This document shows, piece by piece, positions 1-5,057 of a stretch of 8,104 nt of DNA. The position numbers were made by a program, and so were the translations under genes. Within the stretch, counting starts at the first letter, position 1. Every line of letters starts with the position of its first letter. Under the pieces are notes generated by a model that ran no database searches, was not told the origin of the DNA, and worked only from the letters and a program-made list of their open reading frames with translations. Source of the DNA: a bacterium (GTDB taxonomy: Bacteria > Patescibacteria > ABY1 > BM507 > VMTK01); assembly GCA_030641105.1 (NCBI GenBank), contig DAOWHZ010000041.1:1-8104 (forward strand), read 5' to 3'.

Positions 1-415
1 ATTCATCTTTAAGCTCTAATAATTTGTTTTCTATAACTATTAAATCAGAACTTAACTCTGCCTGCCTGTTAATATCTTGCTTTTCATCAATCAATTTTAT
101 TTTGCTATCCGGGCTGTCTATAGTCACATAATCCTCACGGCTGGCTTTGCGATAATGGTCAATAATTGAATTACGGGCAATTTTATAAATTAAAGATCGT
201 AAAGTTTTGTAATCAATTAAATTGCCGCTCTGAATATAGTTCCATGTTTTTAAAAAAACCGCTGATGTTAAGTCTTCCGCTTCTTCTTTACTGTTGACTT
301 TAAAATAAATAAAACGATAAATTTGATCTATATATAAATCATAGGCCTTAATAAAAGCCTGTTTGTCTTTGCTTTTTAAGCGGAAAAATAATATTTTTTC
401 TTTTATTATCTTCAT
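1..415 (-). CDS. ECF-type RNA polymerase sigma factor (partial, C-terminus outside window)
   Basis: An RNA polymerase specificity subunit of the sigma-70 superfamily, extracytoplasmic-function class. The first 138 residues are visible. Residues ~20-90 match sigma region 2: the acidic core-binding helix reads EEAEDLTSAVFLKTW (44-58), close to the usual EDLxQEVFLKxW. It is followed by the -10-reading helix with LIYKIARNSIIDHYRK (75-90). The -35-binding region 4 should lie beyond base 1. The ATG at 415 is the only reasonable start, because the codon directly before it is an in-frame TAA. There is no Shine-Dalgarno sequence. A TGTAAC-N16-CGTA promoter lies just upstream and would place the transcript start at or next to the ATG. 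It is divergent from the HTH gene at 1076. An anti-sigma gene may follow outside the window, but this cannot be seen. The family call is firm; the stimulus and regulon are unknown. Confidence 0.9.
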   Translation of the reverse strand, partial: MKIIKEKILFFRLKSKDKQAFIKAYDLYIDQIYRFIYFKVNSKEEAEDLTSAVFLKTWNYIQSGNLIDYKTLRSLIYKIARNSIIDHYRKASREDYVTIDSPDSKIKLIDEKQDINRQAELSSDLIVIENKLLELKDE

Positions 416-422
416 TTAATTA

Positions 423-448
423 TACGAAAAAGTTGATAAAATGTTACA
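423..448 (-). promoter_or_regulatory. ECF-type promoter of the sigma factor gene (likely autoregulated)
   Basis: On the minus strand TGTAAC (448-443) is followed by exactly 16 bases and CGTA (426-423). Known ECF sigma promoters have this shape, for example TGAAAC-N16-CGTA for Bacillus SigW and TGTAAC-N17-CGAC for SigX. The CGTA runs into TATAAT (424-419), so a housekeeping sigma might also recognise it. The expected start point, about 7-8 bases after CGTA, falls at 416-415, that is at the ATG. This implies a leaderless mRNA and agrees with the lack of a ribosome binding site. Confidence 0.65.
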
Positions 449-464
449 CTTGCTCCCACAAATC

Positions 465-539
465 TACAAATCCTTTACAAATTTACAAATACAATAAAAA
501 CACTTTGGCTAATATTTGTAAATTTGTAATTGATTTGTA
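465..539. repeat. Inverted repeat built from six TACAAAT motifs
   Basis: Left arm 465-491 and right arm 513-539 are reverse complements at 25 of 27 positions, around a 21-base loop. Each arm has three TACAAAT motifs (465, 476, 484; inverted at 514, 522, 533) with mirrored spacings of 11 and 8 bases. The block lies 17-91 bases upstream of the -35 element of the sigma gene. It could be a cluster of regulator binding sites or a transcript hairpin. The even motif spacing favours protein binding, which is inference. Confidence 0.75.
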
Positions 540-564
540 ATTTCGTAGAAATGCCAAAAAATAC

Positions 565-578
565 GAGTTAAAAAACTC
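565..578. repeat. Small hairpin GAGTT-AAAA-AACTC
   Basis: A 5-base-pair stem with a four-A loop, followed on the plus strand by an AT-rich but not T-only stretch. It is weak as a terminator and no plus-strand gene ends near it. Confidence 0.3.
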
Positions 579-593
579 TAATTATTTTACTCC

Positions 594-627
594 AGCCACC
601 AAGTGGCTCGCAAGCCACTTGGTGGCT
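594..627. repeat. Nested GC-rich palindrome (REP-like)
   Basis: Fifteen-base arms (594-608 and 613-627) pair perfectly around the loop CGCA. Each arm is itself a dyad: GCCAC-CAA-GTGGC on the left and GCCAC-TTG-GTGGC on the right. The element can therefore fold as one long hairpin or as two short ones. No T-run follows on either strand, so it is not a standard terminator. It stands out from its AT-rich surroundings and resembles REP/BIME-type intergenic palindromes. Confidence 0.8.
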
Positions 628-756
628 TAAATACTAACCTTAGCTTAAATTCTATTATTTTGCGGGATTCCATGAAATATTTAATTTTTATGTTTTACAC
701 AACTTTGCAATTGTTATAAATTTAACATATCTAAAACAAAAAGGCAACAATGATTG

Positions 757-840
757 ATTTAAGATTGCAGATTGATGATTGAAGATTTGCCAAAATTCAA
801 TTGAATTAAAATCTTAAATCTTCAATCTGCAATCTTCAAT
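757..840. repeat. Long imperfect inverted repeat (25-bp stem) with a palindromic loop
   Basis: Bases 757-774 pair with 823-840 (17 of 18). A 7-base bulge (775-781) follows, then 782-788 pair with 816-822 (7 of 7). The loop holds a perfect 14-base palindrome, AATTCAATTGAATT (794-807). Both arms are made of the quasi-repeat GATTGCAGATTGAAGATT. A T-run follows at 854-860, but no gene lies upstream on the plus strand. It is most likely a small non-coding mobile or REP-type repeat. Confidence 0.75.
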
Positions 841-892
841 ATACCCCTCTTGCTTTTTTTAAAATAATATGAGAAAATATAAAAAATTAGTA

Positions 893-920
893 TTTAAGTC
901 TAAACTACTCTGGACTTAAA
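893..920. promoter_or_regulatory. Dyad 1, putative operator (TTTAAGTC...GACTTAAA)
   Basis: Eight-base arms 893-900 and 913-920 are perfect reverse complements around 12 bases. The right half contains TCTGGACTTAAA, repeated exactly in dyad 2. It is the farthest of three related sites upstream of the HTH gene. Confidence 0.5.
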
Positions 921-980
921 ATGCATGGCAGCACTTATTTAATTGTGATTTTTATATTATTTAATGATTTTAACTATTAT

Positions 981-1007
981 TTTAGTCTACAAATATCTGG
1001 ACTTAAA
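981..1007. promoter_or_regulatory. Dyad 2, putative operator (TTTAGTCTACAAAT...GGACTTAAA)
   Basis: A hybrid of the other two sites. Its left half, TTTAGTCTACAAAT, is identical to the left half of the palindrome at 1043. Its right half, TCTGGACTTAAA (996-1007), is identical to that of dyad 1. This shared half-site pattern is why the three are treated as one family. Confidence 0.55.
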
Positions 1008-1042
1008 TAATGATATTATTTAATATTAGTTAATTTATATAT

Positions 1043-1073
1043 TTTAGTCTACAAATTTGTAGACTAAAGTCTA
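1043..1073. promoter_or_regulatory. Perfect 26-bp palindrome with overlapping dyad, putative autoregulatory operator
   Basis: Bases 1043-1068 are a perfect palindrome with half-site TTTAGTCTACAAA. A second dyad, TAGACT-AA-AGTCTA (1060-1073), overlaps its right end, giving three AGTCTA-type half-sites in 31 bases. The block ends 3 bases before the ATG of the HTH gene. It lies where a start site would be if TATATT (1037-1042) is the -10, so a bound protein would block transcription. The natural candidate is the HTH protein encoded just downstream; this is inference. Confidence 0.65.
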
Positions 1074-1075
1074 AT

Positions 1076-1375
1076 ATGGATGAACCAGAAGATATAAAAA
1101 AACATAGAAAACAATTGCTTGAAGTTAATATTCTAAATAAAAAAATAGTTAATCCTGTCTGGCTTTCTGTTTCTGAAGCGGCTAAATTAGGCGGAGTGCA
1201 AACAAAAACTATTCGCCGCGCCATTCAAGCTAAAATTATTCAATATAAAGTTATTAACAATCGCTATATTGTGAATTTTGCTTCTGTGATAATTTATTTA
1301 CATAGTAAAAATAAATTAAAAAATAAATTAAATCAATTCGGCATTGGGCAATATATTGATAAATGGCGGGGTTAG
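1076..1375 (+). CDS. Small helix-turn-helix DNA-binding protein (MerR/excisionase-like)
   Basis: A 99-residue protein. Residues ~29-75 form an HTH of the excisionase/MerR type: WLSVSEAAKLGGVQTKTIRRAI is a helix-turn-helix of the form 'S-x-x-E-A-A-x-L-x-G-V-x-x-x-T-I-R-R'. IIQYKVINNRYIVNFASVIIYL then fits the following wing and helix (often 'GRRYRI...DLEEYL'). The N-terminus is charged. A basic tail, with KNKLKNKLNQFGIGQYIDKW (78-97), completes it. I recall similar small HTH proteins in CPR genomes, but cannot verify this. The ATG at 1076 is the only in-frame Met after the TAA at 1031; there is no Shine-Dalgarno sequence. A 26-base palindrome ends 8 bases upstream. The role is probably a transcription regulator, perhaps of itself and of the divergent sigma gene. 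An excisionase role is less likely because no integrase is visible. Confidence 0.8.
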   Translation: MDEPEDIKKHRKQLLEVNILNKKIVNPVWLSVSEAAKLGGVQTKTIRRAIQAKIIQYKVINNRYIVNFASVIIYLHSKNKLKNKLNQFGIGQYIDKWRG

Positions 1376-1431
1376 CTCATAACCACATAACGATTAATTC
1401 GGGTAATCTATTATGGGTTATGCGCAGAATA

Positions 1432-1440
1432 TGTTATAAT
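1432..1440 (+). promoter_or_regulatory. Extended -10 promoter for the secreted protein at 1588
   Basis: TGTTATAAT is a perfect extended -10 (TGnTATAAT). The -35 region (about 1411-1417, TTATGG-like) is poor, as is common with extended -10 promoters. The expected start is about 1447, giving a leader of about 140 bases before the ATG at 1588. Confidence 0.6.
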
Positions 1441-1448
1441 ACAAACAG

Positions 1449-1457
1449 TTATCCACA
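1449..1457 (+). promoter_or_regulatory. DnaA-box match TTATCCACA at the predicted transcript start
   Basis: An exact match to the DnaA box consensus TTATNCACA, in the strong TTATCCACA form. It sits 2 bases after the predicted +1 of the 1588 gene. I found no second box nearby, so it is not an origin. It could couple this gene to replication, or be chance. Confidence 0.35.
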
Positions 1458-1465
1458 CCTATTAA

Positions 1466-1495
1466 ATCTGCTAAATAAAAATCTGCTAAATAAAA
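1466..1495 (+). repeat. 15-bp perfect tandem repeat, two copies
   Basis: ATCTGCTAAATAAAA occurs twice back to back (1466-1480, 1481-1495) inside the 5' leader of the gene at 1588. It probably arose by slippage; no function is evident. Confidence 0.7.
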
Positions 1496-1587
1496 TTTAT
1501 AAACATCTTATAAATTCGTTGCGCGTTATGCGCCTGCCTCGTTTCGCGGAGCATTTGCGGAGTTATGCGATTATTAAGGAAAAAAAT

Positions 1588-3372
1588 ATGATAAAACAAC
1601 TCAAATTTTTTAAATTTCAGCAATTGGCAAATTTTAAAAAGGCAATGATTTGCCTGATTGCTTTTACTATTATTGCCGGGCTTTGGCATGTCTACGGCTA
1701 TAATTTAAAAAACAAATTTGCCAAAGCAGATAATTTAGCTTCTGTAACAGTCGCGCCCGCAGTTGATAATGTTGATAATCTTGCGGGAAATACTAACGCG
1801 ACATGGAGGTTTACTATTAATAATGTCGTAGCGCTTTCATCATCAACTAATGCCGTGGAAATTACTTTCCCTGATACGATTGAAGGCAGTTGGAATTTAT
1901 CAGGGATAGTCGCCTCAAGCACGACGGCGGATCCGACCTTGGAATTCGCCACTACTTCAGTAGCTGTTTTAGGTCAAAAAATTGTTGTGATTATGGTATC
2001 AGAAGACCAAACTAACGCCAATAATGCTTTTATTTTAGACATAAAAGGGGTGGGCAATCCAATGCTTGAAGCGAAAAATTTAACTAATTACAACTGGGCA
2101 ATAAAAACATGCGTTTTGACAACTCATGGCGATCCAAGCTCAGGATGCGCTAGCGATCTTGATTCAGCTGTTACCGCGTCAGCAAGCATAACAAGGCGAG
2201 GCGGAATTATTAATGATTGGACTTACACTCCAAGCACTTACGCGGCAAACGCTACTGGCGTTGAATATACTATTACATTTACAGCCAGCACAACTTTGAA
2301 TGTGGGAGAAAAAATTCATATTAATTTTCCTGCTGAAAGTTTTATAGCCAATGCCACTACTTCACTGCAAACTATTGTTGAAGGAGGAACAGCTCAAGTT
2401 GCGGCTGATGCTATCGCTACTTCAACAGGTTACGGGCTTTATCAGGTTATTTTAACATTAAGCGGAGGCGCGATTGATCCTTCCGCGACTTCAACCGTAA
2501 CAATTGTTATTGGAAATATAACAAACCCGACAAAAGGATCTTATGGAAATTTAAGGGTATTTACCACAACGGCTGACAATGGCTTAGTGGATGGCGCGTT
2601 TTTTGGAATAGAGGCAGGAAGCGACAATGGGCCGCTTCCTGTTGATTCAATTTTAATCGGCGGGGAAAAAAAATATGGCGCTAAAGACAAAACAACTCTG
2701 CCGGAAATTATTGAAGAAACAAAAAAAAAAATTGCCGAAATTGTTAATAAAGATTCTATGACTGCGCAGGAACTTGCTGAAGAAATCATAACAATTGCTT
2801 ATGACGCGGCTGAAATAGTTAAAGCAAATATCAACGCTTTGCTTGGCAAGCTTGGCTTTAAGCGGGATTTAGCCAAAGAGCAGGTGTCAGTGAAAAAATA
2901 TGTTAAAAATTTAATAAAAGATGCTGCCGGGCTTCCGGAGCAAAGCCAGCATGCTTTAACTAACTTTATTGCTTACGGCACGGAAACAACTCTTGGGCTT
3001 GGCGAAGGCGAAAGGGCCGGCGTTATTAATAGCTTTAAATCAGCATTTGAAAATCTGCCGACTACTGAAGAAGACTGGAATGATGTAATAAAAATCGCTA
3101 ATGGCAGATGGCCGGATAAGCAAAGCGAAAAAGCGGAAGAAAGGGCAAATATAAATTTTAGAGCGGTTTATTTAAGGGAGCCGGACAGATCAAATCCTCA
3201 TGATGACGCGGCTATTACAGTAATGGCTTATGGCCTGCGCCCTGCCAACAGGAATTTAAACAGTGAAAAAGCCGCTATCAGAATATTTAAAGATATTTAC
3301 GGATATAATCCGGAAAAAGCCGCTGCGTGGGATGTTGCAAGGGCGATTGCCTATTCAGGAGCGACACGATAA
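1588..3372 (+). CDS. Secreted protein: two beta-sandwich-like repeats plus C-terminal triple helical-repeat domain
   Basis: 594 residues; no named family recognised. A Lys-rich N-terminus and hydrophobic stretch (19-35) form a signal or anchor, with a possible signal peptidase site after AKA (45-47). Two Ser/Thr-rich, beta-strand-like repeats follow (~52-200 and ~211-340). Both have a T/F-rich strand, an 'I-x-F-P' strand (92-95, 245-248) and an 'I-x-G/N...NP' strand (152-158, 308-313). Cys174 and Cys186 may form a disulphide. A helical linker (~370-450) precedes three repeats at 475-509, 518-552 and 560-591. Their pattern is E-x-A...F/R...F/Y...P...DW or similar...A-x-G. I recall this C-terminal domain from other CPR surface proteins. 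The start at 1588 is chosen because AAGGA (1576-1580) lies 7 bases upstream. The longer frame from 1363 would overlap the HTH gene and cross the promoter. A strong terminator follows. It is likely an envelope or surface protein. Confidence 0.85.
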   Translation: MIKQLKFFKFQQLANFKKAMICLIAFTIIAGLWHVYGYNLKNKFAKADNLASVTVAPAVDNVDNLAGNTNATWRFTINNVVALSSSTNAVEITFPDTIEGSWNLSGIVASSTTADPTLEFATTSVAVLGQKIVVIMVSEDQTNANNAFILDIKGVGNPMLEAKNLTNYNWAIKTCVLTTHGDPSSGCASDLDSAVTASASITRRGGIINDWTYTPSTYAANATGVEYTITFTASTTLNVGEKIHINFPAESFIANATTSLQTIVEGGTAQVAADAIATSTGYGLYQVILTLSGGAIDPSATSTVTIVIGNITNPTKGSYGNLRVFTTTADNGLVDGAFFGIEAGSDNGPLPVDSILIGGEKKYGAKDKTTLPEIIEETKKKIAEIVNKDSMTAQELAEEIITIAYDAAEIVKANINALLGKLGFKRDLAKEQVSVKKYVKNLIKDAAGLPEQSQHALTNFIAYGTETTLGLGEGERAGVINSFKSAFENLPTTEEDWNDVIKIANGRWPDKQSEKAEERANINFRAVYLREPDRSNPHDDAAITVMAYGLRPANRNLNSEKAAIRIFKDIYGYNPEKAAAWDVARAIAYSGATR

Positions 3373-3392
3373 TATTGAATTCAGTACAATAC

Positions 3393-3427
3393 AAAAAACA
3401 CCCCGATTTATATTGGGGTGTTTTTTT
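3393..3427 (+). terminator. Strong intrinsic terminator (works on both strands)
   Basis: CACCCC (3399-3404) pairs with GGGGTG (3415-3420) around a 10-base AT-rich loop. Flanking A and T runs extend the stem, and the plus strand ends in T7. It starts 20 bases after the stop at 3372. The minus strand also ends in T6, so it should stop transcripts from both convergent sides. Confidence 0.9.
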
Positions 3428-3498
3428 CAATTAAGCATAGGCATCTCCGCCCAGCCGAAAACGAATTTTTTAAAATGCGCAATGCCACGCCGCCCAGC

Positions 3499-3515
3499 CC
3501 CGCAGGATTGCGGGA
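3499..3515. repeat. REP-like hairpin CCCGCA-GGAT-TGCGGG (copy 1 of 2)
   Basis: A six-base-pair GC stem with a GGAT loop. The same 17 bases occur again at 6165-6181, in another intergenic region and in the same orientation. Two identical palindromes in non-coding DNA point to a dispersed intergenic repeat family. Confidence 0.7.
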
Positions 3516-3520
3516 CAGGG

Positions 3521-3639
3521 CTATGCTATAAACTTTTAAGCCCGCTGAAGCGGGCTACTCGCCGTGCAAAGCCGATAGGTAAAAATATTGATAGCAATAT
3601 CCCGCTTCAGCGGGATTAAAAAATCAAAATATAGCATAG
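3521..3639. repeat. Clustered palindromes in the convergent intergenic region
   Basis: CTATGCTATA (3521-3530) is the exact reverse complement of TATAGCATAG (3630-3639). These arms enclose three perfect hairpins: AGCCCGCT-GA-AGCGGGCT (3539-3556), ATATTG-ATAG-CAATAT (3585-3600) and ATCCCGCT-TC-AGCGGGAT (3599-3616). The two CCCGCT hairpins have GA and TC loops, so they are opposite-orientation copies of one element, as in BIME structures. The block could fold as a multi-armed RNA or cruciform. The 3373-3692 gap contains no plausible gene. Confidence 0.7.
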
Positions 3640-3655
3640 GCATTCATGCCTATGC
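3617..3655 (-). terminator. Probable terminator of the mtaD transcript
   Basis: GCATAGGCAT (3634-3643) pairs perfectly with ATGCCTATGC (3646-3655), a 10-base-pair stem. On the minus strand it is followed by a T-rich tract ending in T6 (3622-3617), interrupted by a few A and G. It lies about 40 bases past the mtaD stop. GCATAGGCAT also recurs at 3435-3444, so it may double as a REP-type repeat. Confidence 0.55.
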
Positions 3656-3692
3656 GGGCATATGCGGAGCTCGCTTTCTTTTCTCTTATTAC

Positions 3693-4994
3693 TCAATCTT
3701 GAAAACCTTTAGCTTCTTCTAAGACTTTTTCCTCATCAATTGTTTTCACTTCCCTATTTCCCATAATCACCTTCCCATTAATAATAACATTTTCAACATC
3801 CTGCGCCTCAACGCAATATACTAAATGAGAAAAAGGATTATAAATCGGGGTTAAATGCGGCTTGTCTAAATTAATAGTAATAATATCAGCTCTTTTGCCA
3901 TTTTCAAGCGAACCAATTTTATTTTCCAGTCCCAAAACTTTAGCTCCGCCAACCGTTGCCATCTTTACAACTTCTCGCGCCTTCAAAGCTGTCGGATCTA
4001 AACTACCAACCTTATGAAGCAAAGCGCAGGTTCGCATTTCTGAAAAAATATCTAAAGTATTATTACTGGCCGCGCTATCAGTGCCAATGCCAATAGTAAT
4101 TCCCATTTTCAGCATCTCGGGTATTGGCGCAATCCCAGAAGCAAGCTTCATGTTACTCATCGGACAATGGCTTACTTTCACTCCCCTATTTTTATAAATT
4201 TCCAGATCATTATTGCTTAACCAAACACTATGCGCGGCAATAACCTTATCTGATAAAAAACCAATTTTATCTAAATATTCAACCGGCGATTTGCCATGCT
4301 GTTTTTTGCAATCATCAACTTCTTTTTTTGTTTCACTGATATGGATATGAATAGGGATATTAAATTCTTGCGCTAATTCTTTTATTTTTATTAATGTTTT
4401 TTTACAACAAGTATAAATTGCATGCGGTTGAATTGAAATATTGATTAATTCATCATCTTTGTATTTATTATAAAACTCTTTAAATAACCTAATTGCTTCA
4501 TTCACGTTTTTATAACTTGGCGCGGGAAAATCTATAATAGCATCGCTTAACATTGCCCTGATACCAACTTGCTTGCAAGCTTCTGCTGTTACCCCGCTAA
4601 AATAATACATGTCATTAAAAAATGTTATACCTGATTTTATCATTTCTAAACATGCCAATTCGCTTGCTTTCCTAACAAAGTCCGGCTTAACAAATTTAGC
4701 TTCAGCCGGCCAAATATGCTTTTCCAGCCATTCAGTTAACGGCAAATCATCGGCCAAGCCGCGGAAATAAGCCATTGCGGCATGCGTATGAGTGTTAATT
4801 AAGCCGGGCATAACAATGCTGTTTCCGCAATCAATTACCTCGCGAGCGCTATATTGATTTTTCAAATCTTCAACTTTGCCAGCTTGTAAAATTTTATTTC
4901 CAGATACTACAACCATGCCATTTTCAATAATGTTCAAATCATTATCCATTGGCAAAACATATTTTGCTTTGATAATTAAATTGCAATTTTGCAT
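3693..4994 (-). CDS. mtaD: 5'-methylthioadenosine/S-adenosylhomocysteine deaminase-type amidohydrolase
   Basis: A cytosolic metal-dependent deaminase of the amidohydrolase superfamily. The family deaminates SAH and MTA to the inosine compounds in methyl-cycle and purine recycling. It has 433 residues, a typical length. Visible active-site parts are metal ligands H69 and H71 (NTHTHAAM), H218 (HIHISET) and D306 (GTDSAASNN). E98 (WPAE), H191 (QPHAIYTC), E221 and H255 (AAHSVWL) match the substrate and catalytic positions. The C-terminal GSLENGKRADIITI strand is typical. Family-level assignment is firm. The MTA/SAH substrate is inferred by resemblance; other adenosine- or triazine-type deaminases share the motifs. 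The start at 4994 is preferred: the frame continues to an ATG at 5036, but the 14 extra residues are encoded inside a perfect hairpin and do not look like this family's N-terminus. No clear Shine-Dalgarno sequence. Probably co-transcribed with the gene ending at 5058. Confidence 0.85.
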   Translation of the reverse strand: MQNCNLIIKAKYVLPMDNDLNIIENGMVVVSGNKILQAGKVEDLKNQYSAREVIDCGNSIVMPGLINTHTHAAMAYFRGLADDLPLTEWLEKHIWPAEAKFVKPDFVRKASELACLEMIKSGITFFNDMYYFSGVTAEACKQVGIRAMLSDAIIDFPAPSYKNVNEAIRLFKEFYNKYKDDELINISIQPHAIYTCCKKTLIKIKELAQEFNIPIHIHISETKKEVDDCKKQHGKSPVEYLDKIGFLSDKVIAAHSVWLSNNDLEIYKNRGVKVSHCPMSNMKLASGIAPIPEMLKMGITIGIGTDSAASNNTLDIFSEMRTCALLHKVGSLDPTALKAREVVKMATVGGAKVLGLENKIGSLENGKRADIITINLDKPHLTPIYNPFSHLVYCVEAQDVENVIINGKVIMGNREVKTIDEEKVLEEAKGFQD

Positions 4995-5000
4995 AAATAG

Positions 5001-5037
5001 TTTGCCCCGCCAAACAACGCGCGTCCAGCGGGGCAAA
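5001..5037. promoter_or_regulatory. 10-bp perfect hairpin just upstream of mtaD
   Basis: TTTGCCCCGC (5001-5010) pairs perfectly with GCGGGGCAAA (5028-5037) around a 17-base loop. It fills most of the 63-base gap between the upstream stop and the mtaD ATG, ending 6 bases before that ATG. No T-run follows on either strand, so it is not an ordinary terminator. It may protect the mRNA, tune translation, or be a REP-type repeat. Confidence 0.65.
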
Positions 5038-5057
5038 TAACGACTTTCTAATTTAAT

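Noticed and set aside
465..539. CRISPR or iteron-type origin
   Set aside because: The repeats are 7 bases with no constant spacers, no cas or replication-initiation gene is present, and the block sits at a promoter; regulator sites fit better.
694..720. Plus-strand promoter TTTACA ... TGTTATAAA
   Set aside because: A plausible extended -10, but the -35 spacing is 15 and it leads into the inverted repeat with no gene for over 350 bases.
1037..1042. TATATT as the definite -10 of the HTH gene
   Set aside because: Position is suitable, but no credible -35 exists and the area is so AT-rich that such hexamers are common; mentioned only in the operator entry.
1030..1224. Minus-strand open frame over the HTH gene and its operator
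   Set aside because: Antisense shadow of the HTH gene with a start inside it; no start signals or family resemblance.
1363..1587. N-terminal extension of the large secreted protein starting at 1363
   Set aside because: It overlaps the HTH gene, crosses the extended -10 and the tandem repeat, and buries the signal peptide; AAGGA plus ATG at 1588 is a clear start.
3263..3619. Plus-strand open frame over the end of the secreted protein
   Set aside because: It shadows the real gene in another frame, then runs through the terminator and palindrome cluster.
4995..5036. mtaD start at 5036
   Set aside because: The extra 14 codons lie inside a perfect hairpin and do not resemble the family N-terminus; the ATG at 4994 gives the usual length.
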